Shown here: positions 44,677 through 55,800 of the stretch, one piece after another | Position numbering within the stretch: position 1 is the stretch's first letter | Layout of the letters: each line of letters begins with the position of its first letter | Origin: Dipteris shenzhenensis | Taxonomy: Eukaryota; Polypodiophyta; Polypodiopsida; Gleicheniales | Reading direction: 5' to 3' (one strand) | Length of the DNA stretch: 64,000 nt | Assembly: GCA_047967505.1 (NCBI GenBank) | Contig: CM106539.1 | Made by a program: the position numbers and the translations under genes | Notes under the pieces: generated by a model | Told to the model about the DNA's origin: nothing | Seen by the model: only the letters and a program-made list of their open reading frames with translations | Database searches by the model: none

Positions 44677-45760
44677 AAGAAAAACCAACAGTCTAGAGAT
44701 TCGACTCAGAAATAGAGAAAACATCCCACTCTTTTAGAGCCAAAGGGAAAAAGGAGTCTTTCTAGGGATTTTATTATTTTGCCCATACAAAGCCCAATTA
44801 AATTCAAGAAAAAAGGGGATCAAAATACTCTACAATAATGCTAGACAACCCAAAATATAAATTTTCTTTTCTCAGTTTGAATGTACAGGGCTTCACAAAT
44901 GATATTAAGCCGATTATTTATAAACAGGTGGCTCATGAACTTAAAAGCTCGATCAAACTTTATGGCCTTACAAGAGGTAAAAGTAGGAGGAGATAAACTT
45001 AGATGGCAACTAAGGTAGGTAGATAGCAAATGACTGTGGTTTATATCTAATCACATGGAGGGGAAAGGTGGAGAATCTGTAAGAGTGGTATACAACTTGG
45101 CAGGTTTTGTTGAATGACCCATTCCCACATTAGGCCCTAGTGGAATTTTGGGTTAGATTTTTACCCCACGAGAAGCTTGACTGTGATGTCTTCTCCATTT
45201 ACACCCCCAATGTAGTCAAGGACATGGAGCTATTTTTTGGGATAGGTGTCATTTTAGGAAGAAGACTATTCTCACGGGTGACGTCAACATGGTGGAGTTA
45301 AGCAGTGACAGGTGGAAAGGTATTGGCAGCACCATTAGAGGATTAGAACTTCGAGCTTGGGATGAATGTAAGGAATGGGGTGCGCTTATTGATGCTCAGT
45401 TTTTGGTGAGGAATCATGTGTGGGAAGAGGGTCTAAACTTTGGATGTGCATATGGAGAGCTTGGGAAATTCTAAGGCCCTTTTTAAGATGGAAATGATTT
45501 TTTAGGAAGACGGGCAAGTCTAGGATATTTTTCTAAGTCTAGGAGCTTGTGAGGAGGAATATTTCTTTCTAAGTTTCATCCCATACCATTGTTTTTGGTA
45601 TTGAGCTGAAGTCTATTGGAAGAGTAGGGCCTTATACACTACACAAGAGTCTTAGTGGTGGTGTTATTAGTTGGGAATGTTGTGCCAAAATTGCTATTAT
45701 AATCAATGTGTTGGATTTGAGTGTCCATGAGTGATTACTAAGTGGTAAGCCTAGGTAGAG
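44677..45760 (+). pseudogene. LINE (L1-type) ORF2 endonuclease region
   Basis: After a Lys-rich end of ORF1 (44680-44830), ORF2 begins with ATG at 44838: FSFLSLNVQGFTNDIKPII, the N-terminal block of the APE-type endonuclease that nicks target DNA. MALQEVKV carries the conserved Glu. GDVNMVELSSDRWKGIGS is the GDFN-type catalytic block, followed by LELRAWDECKEWG and DAQFLVRNHVWEEGLNF (45280-45475). A relic SIGRVGPYTLHKSL at 45610-45650 matches the end of the domain. Several frameshifts and stops occur, and the reverse transcriptase is absent. Confidence 0.82.
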
Positions 45761-46524
45761 GATTGGTACTACAATGATTTGAGGGGTGTGCCCATGATAT
45801 TTGCATCAAGCTTGTAGATTTGTTTTATTTCATCCATCACCACTCACATGGAGCCAAATACAAGGGACCTGGGACCATCTATCCATCTAGACTGAGAAGT
45901 CAACAAGACACTATGAGTTTTGTAGTACTCAAACTGCCATCACAAGTGTTGCAACACAATGAGAAGAAGGAAGCACTTCACAAAAAGAGTTTTTAGCACC
46001 ACATAATAGAGCTTTTAGGTGAGCTAAATACCCTCCAAGAGGAGTACAAGGACTTAATAAAAGACCAAAAAGAGTACAACAACTTAGGCATAGATACTAG
46101 AAGGGGATCATAGCTCTACATCTAGTTTGAAAGTCCCAAGCATTTAGTTGAGGAACCAAAACTATAAAGTGGTGAGAATTACAGGTGAGATTAGAGTTCC
46201 AATACCAAAAATTGGAAGCAGTCATCACGCACTATTGGATCAAATGTAAAGTGCATAACAACTAGATCTATGTACTTGAGGTGAAGGCAACCAAGCAACT
46301 AAAGCTAGCAAATGTTATGGAGCTCATTGGAGAGTGTGACACAATAAGAGCATGACATAATAAAAGAGGAATACCAAGTACAAAAAGTGGCCTAGATTTA
46401 GAACTTGGTGTTGAAACCACCATGTGTCCTAGATGAGCACCCCTCCAACTTCCAAGCTACTCTAGTCTTAAGATCCATGGCCATGATGACCAAGAAGAGG
46501 TAACGTCTCTCATAGGGCCACTGG
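45597..46524 (+). repeat. direct duplication, copy 1
   Basis: Starts inside the LINE endonuclease relic and matches 47018-47872 base for base over most of its length. It includes a relic frame ELLGELNTLQEEYKDLIKDQ. Copy 2 lacks two short stretches (about 8 and 70 bases) near 47250-47280. Copy 1 ends in a fold-back. Confidence 0.85.
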
Positions 46525-46552
46525 TCATCATGGCCATGGACCTTAAGACTAG
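46462..46552. repeat. 31-nt-arm fold-back at the end of duplication copy 1
   Basis: Left arm 46462-46492 (CTAGTCTTAAGATCCATGGC...) and right arm 46522-46552 are reverse complements with one mismatch, around a 29-nt loop. Copy 2 has the left arm and loop but not the right arm, so the right arm marks a snap-back junction. Confidence 0.85.
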
Positions 46553-47017
46553 TTGTGATTACCTCAGGTTGTTTGGATTTTGGTGTGTTTAGAATACCTT
46601 GGGTTTCAACTTGAGGTGCCATATGGATCCATCTTACATTAATTATGATGTAGTTCTTTCCATGATTGATCAATTTAGATGTGGATGCCTATTAGTTGTT
46701 CTTTAGACCGCTTGCACATGGCACATGAGTTTTGGTTGTTTTGACAAACAGACTATGTTGGCTAGTCTCAATTGGTGGGAAGGGTCATCCTTTCTTTAAC
46801 ATTGGCACCTTTGGAGTCCCATCGTAGTTGGAAGGGGGAAAGACATGGCTAGAAAATGGTTAGGATGGCGCACTCAACCTTCCAAACTTTTCCTATAAAA
46901 GGAAGTCAATTCTCTTTCTCATTTGATTCTATGGATTAAGGCTATCCAATTTGGATTTGAGTGTACTATATTATTCCATTTTCATATTTACATAGGATCG
47001 GTGGTAACCATTTTTGT
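46553..47017. other. unassigned spacer between duplication copies
   Basis: No gene is recognised. CCTATAAAAGGAAG at about 46890 is TATA-like and could mark a decayed LTR. Confidence 0.3.
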
Positions 47018-47872
47018 TTGTATTGAGCCAAAGTCTATTGAAAGAGTAGGGCCTTATACACTACACAAAAGTCTTAGTGGTTGTGTTATTAGTTGGGAAT
47101 GTTGTGCCAAAATTGCTATTATAATCAATGTGTTGGATTTGAGTGTCCATGAGTGATTACTAAGTGGTAAGCTTAGGTAGAGGATTGGTACTACAATGAT
47201 TTGAGGGGTGTGCCCATGATATTTGCCTCAAGCTTGTAGATTTGTTTTATTCACCACTCACATGGAGCCAAATACAAGGGACTGCCATCACAAGTGTTGC
47301 AACACAATGAGAAGAAGGAAGCACTTCACAAAAGAGTTTTTAGCACCACATAATAGAGCTTTTAGGTGAGCTAAATACCCTCCAAGAGGAGTACAAGGAC
47401 TTAATGAAGACCAAAAAGAGTACAACAACTTAGGAGTAGACACTAGAAGGGGATCAAAGCTCTACATCTAGTTTGCAAGTCCCAAGCATTTAGTTGAGGA
47501 ACCAAAACTATTAAGTGGTGAGAATTACAGGTTGGATTAGAGTTCCAATACCAAAAATTGGAAGTAGTCATCACGTACTATTGGATCAAATGTAAAGTGC
47601 ATAACGACTAGATCTATGTACTTAAGGTGGAGGCAACCGAGCAACTAAAGCTAACGAATGTTATGGAGCTCATTGGAGAGTGTGACACAATAAGAGCATG
47701 ACATAATAAAAGAGGAATACCAAGCATAGAAAGTGGCCTAGATTTAGAACTTGGTGTTGAAACCACCATGTGTCCTAGATGAGCACCCCTCCAACTTCCA
47801 AGCTACTCTATTCTTAAGATCCATGGCCATGATGACCAAGAAGAGGTAACGTCTCTCATAGGGCCACTGGTC
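47018..47872 (+). repeat. direct duplication, copy 2
   Basis: Begins at ATTGAGCCAAAGTCTATTG, like 45602, and ends at GGGCCACTGGTC, after which it diverges. Distance between copies is about 1.42 kb. Confidence 0.85.
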
Positions 47873-48279
47873 TAGCGAGCCCTTCTTGATAGATCACAAC
47901 AAAAAAGCAGAGTTAGGCCTTGCCTGCATCCAAGCAATAGGCCCTCTCTTGAGCCAAGCAAAAGGATTCTTTCGCCCTAGTGACCCTTATAGAATATGGC
48001 TCTTCGACCACCATCATCATCTCAAACAATGACTTTGAGTCACTCTAGCCCCAGTCCAAGAAGGCTAGTTCCCTCCCCACGAGCTCCCCACCATCAGTCC
48101 AAGTGAAGGAAGAAAGGCCATTGGCCTCACCCACCAATAGTCTAAGCTTTGTCAAGTCCAAACTAGATCTCTCCCCAGACAACCAATTTGTAACAAGGTT
48201 GAGCACCTCTCTATACCATTATATGTTTGGCTGCTCGAATGTGGCCCCCTCTCCCAAAAGAGAATATGAGATATCTTAT
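47873..48279. other. unassigned
   Basis: A 75-codon open frame at 48103-48330 (Ser/Pro-rich, start KEERPLASPTNSL) has no family resemblance. Nothing else is seen. Confidence 0.3.
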
Positions 48280-48282
48280 GTC

Positions 48283-48476
48283 AAGAGAGTCTTCCAATCA
48301 TATATACGTGGTTGGCCACTAAAGAAATAGCCAGTAGCACCTCACCCATCGAGCACCACCAGTCACTATTCCAAGTCATATTGGGTCGAGAGAGTCTTCC
48401 AATTAGATATATGTAGTTGTCCACTAAAGAAACAACCAGAAGCACCTCACACATTGAGCACAACCAATGCACCTCG
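48283..48476. repeat. two-copy ~107-bp tandem repeat
   Basis: AGAGAGTCTTCCAAT(C/T)A...TATAT(A/G)...CCACTAAAGAAA...AGCACCTCAC(C/A)CAT(C/T)GAGCAC occurs twice (about 48283-48352 and 48390-48460), with a third partial CACCTCGCCCATCGAG at the end. Confidence 0.7.
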
Positions 48477-48509
48477 CCCATCGAGGTATGAAGAGAGTGG
48501 GAGAGAAGG

Positions 48510-48705
48510 AAGGAGTCTCACTTGTAGCTTTCCCACATACACAATGGGGAATATACACAAAGGTGAAGGCTGAAAAAAATTTTCCTCTTAGTTGTGAAAG
48601 CCAAAAGAACTCTAAGTACAAAAGAATAGGTGAACCCTATATGTGGGTCTCAAACCAAACTCAGGTAACTAAGGTGGCATACTAACTGAGCCACTAACTA
48701 GAGTA
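48510..48705 (-). repeat. tRNA-derived SINE-like unit
   Basis: On the minus strand TGGCTCAGTTAGT (48693-48681) fits a pol III A box, and GGTTTGAGACC (48656-48646) fits a B box, 24 bases apart as in tRNA heads. A non-tRNA body follows. No cloverleaf can be completed, so a functional tRNA is unlikely. The 3' limit is a guess. Confidence 0.45.
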
Positions 48706-48835
48706 CATAAAGATAGGTGTCATCTAGCTATTATTCATGGGCGGTGTACCAACCGCATCTATAGCTAACAAGTCAGTGACATAAATGCACAATGATCACC
48801 TTGGCATATCACGAGTGGAGCTTGATATCTTAACA
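48706..48835 (-). repeat. copia C4 3' LTR, proximal part
   Basis: On the minus strand GAGGGGGAG (purine tract, 48844-48836) is followed by TGTTAAGATATCAAGC, starting at 48835. The distal limit is obscured by the SINE-like unit. Confidence 0.6.
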
Positions 48836-49675
48836 CTCCCCCTCGAGCTCAATCTCAATTCCTGCAGACCAAGCAGGTCTCTGAACTTGCACAGCTTCTC
48901 TGCACCCAATGCCTTTGTGAATATGTCAGCTACCTGATCCTTTGTGCTAACATAAACTAGATCAATAAAACCTACTAGAACCTTCTCCCACACATAGTGA
49001 TAATGCACCTCAATGTGCTTTGTTCTAGCATGATAGACTGGGTTATTTGCCAAGTGTATACTACTCATGTTGTCACAATAAATGACAACTAGCCCATTTG
49101 TAGATGGATGCATATCATAAAGTAGCTTATGCAACCAAGCTACCTCACATGCAGCCATTGTTGCACCCTTGTACTCAGCCTTTGTGCTCGACAAGGCAAC
49201 TGTAGGTTGTTTCTTATTACTCCAAGTGACTACAGCACTGCCAAAAGAGAACATATATCCACTCCCAAAATAATATTTTGGGCCTGCATTAATTTAAGTC
49301 ACTGTACATTAACATGACCAATGCATTTATGCCAGATATCAATATCTATAACTACACCGGTCCCATGTGCAAACATTGCTGCACTCAATTCAAGCATGTC
49401 TGCATCCAACGTAGATATCATGCCCTTCTTCTTCCCTTTTGCTATCAAGCAACCTTTATTTTTTATATCCTCAACAAAGCATCCATGAGGATTAAATCTA
49501 ACCTGCAAGCCCTGCTCAACCATTCGACCAATAGAAACCAAGTTCTTGGTGATATTCGGGACATGAAATACATCAGACAGGTATTTCTTTTTTCCATCCT
49601 GCATACACAAAGGAATTTTACCAATCTGCACAATAGGATATGCAGTATCATCACCAATCTCAACAAATCCTAAAC
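48836..49675 (-). pseudogene. copia C4 remnant, pol core deleted
   Basis: From 49631 downward: YLSDVFHVPNITKNLVSIG, CLIAKGKKKGMI and IWHKCIGHVNVQ (GAG-pre-integrase). At about 49262 the frame jumps directly to MFSFGSAVVTWSNKKQP, VALSSTKAEYKGA, YCDNMSSIHLANNPVYHARTKH (shortened: YCDNMSSIHLANNPVYHA) and KDQVADIFTKAL, which is copia RNase H. Integrase core and RT are thus missing. The RNase H part is open for 150 codons and looks younger than the other copia relics. Confidence 0.88.
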
Positions 49676-49909
49676 ACTTAGGGGGGCAGTCTCTAATGAA
49701 GAACTATTGAGACTACTATTTGCCTACTTCCAACCTTCAATATTCAAGGTTTTATCCAACATAGTGATCCTCTTTGACCTGAGGGAGGATTATGCGATTG
49801 CATTGATTGCTCAATCTTGCAATCTAGATCATGACATTGCTCAATCTTGCAATCTAAACCGTGACATTGGTATTGAAGATGATGCTTTAATGGTCTGGAA
49901 GATAATTTT
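49676..49909. other. left flank of the CACTA insertion
   Basis: Open frame of ~65 codons (IVILFDLREDYAIALIAQSC, DIGIEDDALMVWKIIF) of unknown origin. It includes a 30-bp tandem duplication (CATTGCTCAATCTTGCAATC, 49808-49870). The matching right flank is at 57479. Confidence 0.4.
49808..49870. repeat. 30-bp tandem duplication
   Basis: CATTGCTCAATCTTGCAATC + TAGATCATGA then the same core + TAAACCGTGA, in frame, duplicating ten residues. Confidence 0.75.
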
Positions 49910-49938
49910 CACAACAAGACAAAGCACACATAGACGTG
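49910..49938 (+). repeat. left terminal inverted repeat of CACTA element
   Basis: 29 bases beginning CACAACAA and ending in TAGACGTG. The inner end coincides with the first TAGACG motif. Confidence 0.85.
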
Positions 49939-50235
49939 TTTACTGAACTAAATTAAAAACTTACGGGTGCGTCTATTTGCGCATCTATTTTCACATCTAG
50001 AGACCCGTGTCTAACAACGCGTCTATATAGCAGACACACGTGCGTAGACGCGCATCTAGATGCCTAAATAGATGCTCTGCTTAAAAATTTAAAAAATAGA
50101 TAGATGCATTGTTAAACGCGTGTATAGACGCGTTTTTAAACTGTCTTATCAACCCGTTTATAAACGCACAAATAGACGCTTCTCGAATGAACAGACACGT
50201 ATATAGACGCATTTATAGATGCGCTTTATAATACT
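49926..50235. promoter_or_regulatory. left subterminal TAGACG motif array
   Basis: At least seven TAGACG or CGTCTA cores occur in both orientations (for example 49930, 49970, 50021, 50045, 50125, 50173, 50206), several as TATAGACGCG. There are further decayed versions (TAGATGC, AAACGC, GCATCTA) that differ by C-to-T changes. In En/Spm elements such subterminal repeats are the binding sites of the TnpA protein. Confidence 0.75.
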
Positions 50236-50539
50236 TTTTTTTAAATTTACAGAATGCTGTGTATGTTGTGTATGCTATATAGTTACAAGAATCCCATTTC
50301 CACATTGTGTAATTCAATTCTTACAGCCAACCGCATTTTAATTACAATTCCAAATAAAACATTACAACTCCAAAACGCAATAAAATTGAAAGCTCAAAAA
50401 GTGCTTGTATGTACATATAGCATGAAGCTAAGCCACGTCATGTGGCTTCAAGTATAAAAAATAAGAGGAGTGTATATACAAGAGGCACGAAGCCAAGCCA
50501 ATGGCTTTAAGTACAAAAAAGAGTAGCTAGCACTACTTC

Positions 50540-51460
50540 TACGACTAATCTATGTTCTCCACGTCCTCGCTCCCTTCCACGCTCCCTTCTGTGCTCCCTT
50601 CTGCGCCTCCTTCCTCGTCTTCTTCCTCGTCATCTTGTGCACGGGCCTGTAAACAAGGGACAACATATATCAATGTATGAAAAATCAAATCTTTACTTAT
50701 AATATTGACATTATTTAATTACTTTCAAATACCTCGAGGGCCGCTCTAGTAGCCCGGATATACTACTCCTCAGTAATCAACTCGTCATGATAGAAGTGCC
50801 TCTATGTATCTCCTCTGCGATGGTGGCGGTGTGTGGTAGGCTATCTCGACAGGAGTAGGGTATCTGCCCACGATCTCAAGCTGCAAGACGACAATTTGTG
50901 GAGGGATTAGTACAAAGAAACAACCTCCTAATAAACTACATAAGCAATATAATTTGAGATCGATACTTACAAATTGGGCCTCCCATGATTCAATACCCCC
51001 TGCTCTAAAATGCACGCTTCCATATTGATCCATCTGGATCCTTCGTGCCTCCACGTGCTGCAGACTGGGGTCCTCCTTGGCTGACTTCATTGCTTTCTTC
51101 CACTCACGCTTGTGAGCGGTGTGGGGCGGGCTCCTTGGTGGTTGACCTCCCTCGAGCTTGGCAAGCTCCGCTAGTGCCTGCCTCTTAAGCGAAGATCTTT
51201 TATTGCCAAGTATCGTAATAATCTTTGACTTGGCCCATTTATCTGTGAACTGGCGATTGGGGGGGTTAGGATACCTAGAGCGAACAACAGCGAGGGTCTC
51301 ATCAGCCAACATCTTTGGCTGGTCTTTGAAGTGGATAAAGCAATCTCTGTAATTGTTAGCAATTACAGAGCACATGAAGGCCATGATGTCCTTCCCCCGT
51401 GCATCCATCAAGATGCCTCCTGTCTGAGTGATTATCATAGAATATCGTACCATCACCCGA
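50540..51460 (-). pseudogene. TnpA-like second protein of CACTA element, C-terminal domain
   Basis: Minus-strand frame 51456-50785 holds MAFMCSVIANNYRDCFIHF, RSRYPNPPNRQFTDKWAKSK, RSSLKRQALAELAKLEGG, HTAHKREWKKAMKSAKEDPS and YGSVHFRAGGIESWEAQF. This is the pattern of the plant Ptta/En/Spm 'transposase_24' family (cation-rich middle, conserved W, terminal H-x-x-G-x-x-S/W block). An acidic tract (DEEEDEEGG-like) is encoded by GAAGA-type repeats at 50640-50560, after a probable intron. These proteins bind subterminal repeats in En/Spm. It is divergent from, and upstream of, TNP2. Confidence 0.65.
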
Positions 51461-52018
51461 AGGCATGTCTAAATCATCTGAATCATCATCGTCCCCACCG
51501 CCACTCCTCCCAAAGCACTGTGCCATGCATCCCCCACCCCTCTCCCTACTACTACGCCTGCTACTGTGTCGTGTCGAGCTAGTACGCTGGCCACTCGTAA
51601 TTGGAGACTACACGGGACTATGTGGACCACTCATAGCTGGAGAACCGAGTCTCGACTGCACAGGAGTACGCCGATGGCTCTGCGAGACAGAAGGACCTCT
51701 TGACGGCATGGGGGAAGGGGCATAAGACGGCATGGCAAAAGGGGCATAAGATGGCATGGGGGAAGGGGCATAAAACGGCATGGGAGATGGGCTCGCGCTG
51801 TGTAGCCGGCTGGGCTGTGCTGACCCGGCTGGGCTGATCTCAGCTGGTGTGGGGTGGTTTGGAGTCTGTAGTGCTGACTCCTGGGGGGTGTTTAGAGTAC
51901 CCGTCATATACCCGTATAACTCCGTAGGACTAGGAGGGTGCCCTAAAAGGTTATATAAGTCCCTAAAAATAGACTCCCAGAGATCAGGTGAGCCCGAAGC
52001 GCTTCCTGGCCACATGAT
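51461..52018 (-). pseudogene. TnpA-like protein, Pro/Ser-rich N-terminal part
   Basis: Frame 52015-51608 reads WPGSASGSPDLWESIFRDL, LLGHPPSPTELYGYM, then octapeptide repeats PSPMPSYA / PFAMPSYA (from a 24-bp tandem repeat at 51705-51790) and RRTPVQSRLGSP. A frameshift or small intron (51460-51610) separates it from the C-terminal domain, where an acidic DDDDSDD segment is encoded. Its start ATG lies near 52015, about 850 bp from the TNP2 start. Confidence 0.55.
51705..51790. repeat. 24-bp tandem repeat, 3.5 copies, coding
   Basis: GGCATGGGGGAAGGGGCATA + AGAC units on the plus strand. On the minus strand they encode PSPMPSYA-type octapeptides. Confidence 0.85.
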
Positions 52019-52089
52019 GAACTGGAAAAAAGAAAAAAAGACGATTACTGATAAGCTGAGAAGAAAGGGGAAGGGAAGAGAGGATAACT

Positions 52090-52300
52090 ATCGGAGCACG
52101 TCTATAGACGCGTCTGATTAGCGCGTCTATTTTCGTGTATAACAGCGCATCTATAGACACGACTGTCTGTGTCTGCAAATAGGCTAGATGCACGTCTAAA
52201 CACACCTGTAGACGTGGTTTTAGACGCGCTCTGAGACATCCCTATAGACGCGCTCCGACAGACGAACTTTTCCAAAAAGTAGAAAAGGACATGCGCCCGA
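52090..52300. promoter_or_regulatory. central TAGACG cluster A (TnpA-gene side)
   Basis: CACGTCTATAGACGCGTCTG, GCGCGTCTATT, CTATAGACACG, CACGTCTAA, GTAGACGTGG, TTTAGACGCGC and CTATAGACGCGC occur in both orientations within 210 bp, immediately upstream of the TnpA-like coding start. The position fits an upstream regulatory region of the minus-strand gene. Confidence 0.7.
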
Positions 52301-52654
52301 CACAAAAACGTAACACTGATACCCAAATCATGCGTTTTTTGGATACGAGAAAGTACAAATCCAAAGAGAGCAAACTTCCAAAAAAGATCAACTGCAAAAA
52401 GACTTACCTTGGATAGAGGTATGGAATGTTCTTCTCCTTTTTCAAAGTTGCTTCTCTTTCTTGTTCGCCCTCTTCTCCTTTAAGCTTGGAAGTAAGTGTG
52501 GGTGCCTTCCTCTTAAGTGTAAGCTTGGAAGTAAGTGTGGGTGCCTTCCTCTTAAGCGTCAAAACTGTGGATTTACTAATAACGAAGCAAGCAAGCCGTG
52601 CGAAGTATAAGTAACGTGAAGAAAAGCCAAGCGAGCACGCTAAAAGCAGATTTA

Positions 52655-52805
52655 AAAGTCGCGTCTATAGACGCATCTATATATGCATCTAATTACACAG
52701 ATCAGACGCGGTTTTAGACGCGGTTGTAGACGTGCACCACAGAACAAAATGACGCAATTTTAGACGCGCACCACAAAATAGACAGACGTGGTTTTAGACG
52801 CACCA
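52655..52805. promoter_or_regulatory. central TAGACG cluster B (TNP2 side)
   Basis: CGCGTCTATAGACGCATCTA, TCAGACGCGG, TTTAGACGCGG, TGTAGACGTGC, TTTAGACGCGC, AGACAGACGTGG and TTTAGACGCACC lie within 150 bp, ending about 60 bp before the TNP2 start. A 34-bp duplication TAAGCTTGGAAGTAAGTGTG... lies between the clusters (52480-52555). Confidence 0.7.
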
Positions 52806-52865
52806 CATAGTTTAAAATTAAATATTTAAAGAAAAGCAAAATTTTTTGTGTTGTTTGTTTGTAGG

Positions 52866-55800
52866 ATGTCTTCATCTTCAACAAGTAGCTCTAGTGAGGA
52901 TGAATCCCTCCGTATCCACCATCGCAAAATGTGGTTGGAGCAAAAAATCAAATGTATGTGTGATCGATGTCGAGGAAACATGTATCATGCATGCAGGATT
53001 ACACTCAATCACATCTCAAAGTATGGAGAATGGGATGCGACCGTAAACATGGTAAGGGTTTGTAAGTTAAGGTTGATTGAGATACCTATGGGTGTTCATA
53101 TGTTTGAGTTATGATCCCGTTTTAATTTGATATAGGATGCAGTGCCACACCCGCATATGTTGCCCTATGCTCACCGTGAGGAGACGAAGCGTCGACGATA
53201 TGAGGTGGGATCTTCAGGAGGGACCGTTACGGATCATGGAGTGATGGTGATAGTAGCCCTCCGCCATTACCTCATGAAGCCGTGGAGGAGGAGTTGTTTG
53301 ATGATATGGTGCGGGATTTATATGTCCATCAAGGGAGGGATGATAGCATGGAGCAGGATGATCTTTTTACTGCAGCATCGACTCCACTGTTTGAGGGGTG
53401 CACATTCTCTGTTCTACGTGCCTCCCTTGAGTTACTAAACTTGCAAACCATCTATGGATGGAGCAATGCAAGTTTGAATGCATTACTCAAGTAAGATTTA
53501 AAGTCTATTTTGCAAATATGGTGAATTATGCTAGTGGGTCAATTACTCGAATGCTTTTCCTCATTTATGGTCTTCACGTGCAGGCTATTGTGTAAAATGC
53601 TTCCAAGGGAGAATAAATTACCGACCTCAAGAGATATGGCAAGGCAACATGTGACCTCTCTTGGAGGATTAGATTACAAGCGCATCCATGCATGTGTCAA
53701 TGATTGCGTTTTGTTTCGTGGACTACATAAGGATGCAAAAGAGTGTCCTACTTGTGGAGAGGCAAGATATAAAGCAGATCTCAAAACTTTGGACGTGCCT
53801 CGTAAGGTTCTGCGACATTTTTCCATAATCCCTCGCATCCAACATATGTTCAAGTGCAAATCTATTGCAGAGCTCCTCCAGAGCTCATGTCATGGCATTC
53901 CTCCCATTGATCAACCAATGGCAAGTGGAGAACTCCCGCGGACTCTCTTGCGTGGAAGCATATTGAAGACACATGGCCAAGCTTCAAGAAAGAACCTAGG
54001 AGCTTGAGACTTGGATTGGGTATGAACGGTGTGAACCCACTTGGTCTCAAAAGCACCTCTTACAGTGTATGGCCAAAGATATTGGTGAATTATGATCTTT
54101 CACCCTCTATGGCTATTAAGAAAGGACATGTTATGCTGTCCCTTCTAATTTCAGGGAAACATAAAGTCAAAAATCCTGATGTTTATTTGGAGCCTTTGAT
54201 TGACGAGCTAGAGATACTTTGGAGAGGTATCGAGGTGCATGATGTGAACAGGCGTCCCTCGTCACGAGACTTCAACTGCAAAGCAGTCTTGATGTGGACG
54301 ATGCATGACTTCCCAAGCTATGGCGAGTGTTCAGGTAAGCATTGCACTTCTAATTATGAATAGGCAAAGGATGTGGCACCCTAAACCCACCTTCAACTCT
54401 TAATTGCGTCTATTGTTCAGGTCTCACTACATCGGGTTACCATGCATGTCCTGTTTGTGGTCCTTCGCTAGTTGCCTCACAGGCAGACGCATTGAATAAG
54501 GTCATCTATGAGAATCACCATCGATTTCTCCCACCTGATCATCCTAGATATGTTGCCCCTTGGAATGAAGTCCTCCCACAATCACTCACCGCGGGAGATT
54601 GGATGAGAATTTGGGACGGTTTCACGACTTCTCCACCACTTGGCATGAGCCGGTAAGGGTTTGTAACTATTGTGTGCTATATTGGCTGGAAATAAAGATT
54701 GCCCGCTAACACCAACTTTTGTTTAGATACTTCATCTTTTATCGTTTATCATATTGGTATCAATCACCTGCTTGATCCCATGCATATCTTCAAGAATGTG
54801 GCATCTACCATTTGGGAGCATTTGAATGGGACACGAGATTCCGCAGGCATAAGGGAGGATCTACGTACCATAGGGAGGATGCGTGAAGCTTGGCCACAAG
54901 AGAGACCAAATGGGCGGGTTTTTTTACCTCGTGCACCGTGGATGTTATCAAAGCTAGAGATGGCGACGGTGAAGCGCGCTATTACTACAATTCGTACTCC
55001 CACTGGATGCATGAGGTGTTTGAAGGGAGCCTTTACAAAGAGCAAGAAAAGAGGTGTAGAGCAATTATATGGCTTGAAATCTCATGATTGGCACAAGATG
55101 CTCCAAGTAAGTATTTTATGTGCGTAGTATCTTTTTCCTTTCAAATTTGTGAGTGAATAATTATAAGCAACTAATCAACCACCTCCTCGTGGGTTCAGTT
55201 CATACTACCTACTAGCATTTCACGTAGTGCATCGAAGGACGTGAAAGATTGTATTTACAAGATGGGCGAGCTTGTGAGATACTTTACATGATATAAAATA
55301 TGATGCGTATCAATGCTCCATGCAAGTTTGAATGCATATTGCTAATATGCTGTACTTTTTCATTTCTAGGTATGTGAGCTCAAAGGAAATAGATCCCACC
55401 ATGCTTGAGAATGCTCGAGTTATGTTAGTGGAGGTGATTTGTTTAGTGGAGGAGACATTTCCACGTTCTATTCTCACAAGCCAACTACATCTTATAGTGC
55501 ATTTGGTGGATGAGATTGCTATATGCGGTATTATACATGCACGATGGTTGTTCTTCCTCGAGCGCTTCATGAAGACCTTGAAGGGCTTCGTGAGACAAAA
55601 TGCAAGACCCGAAGGTAGCATGGCCAAGGGTTGGTTGGTACAAGAGTCACTTGTATATATTTCTGAGTTTCTTGTTGATGTGGATAGCTCTCTCCCATGA
55701 CTATGGAGAGATGATGAAGACCTAAGGATGACCTCTATTGTGCCTCAAGGGAAAGGACGCAACAAAGTAATAGACACGGAGTTGCATAATAGTATCAACC

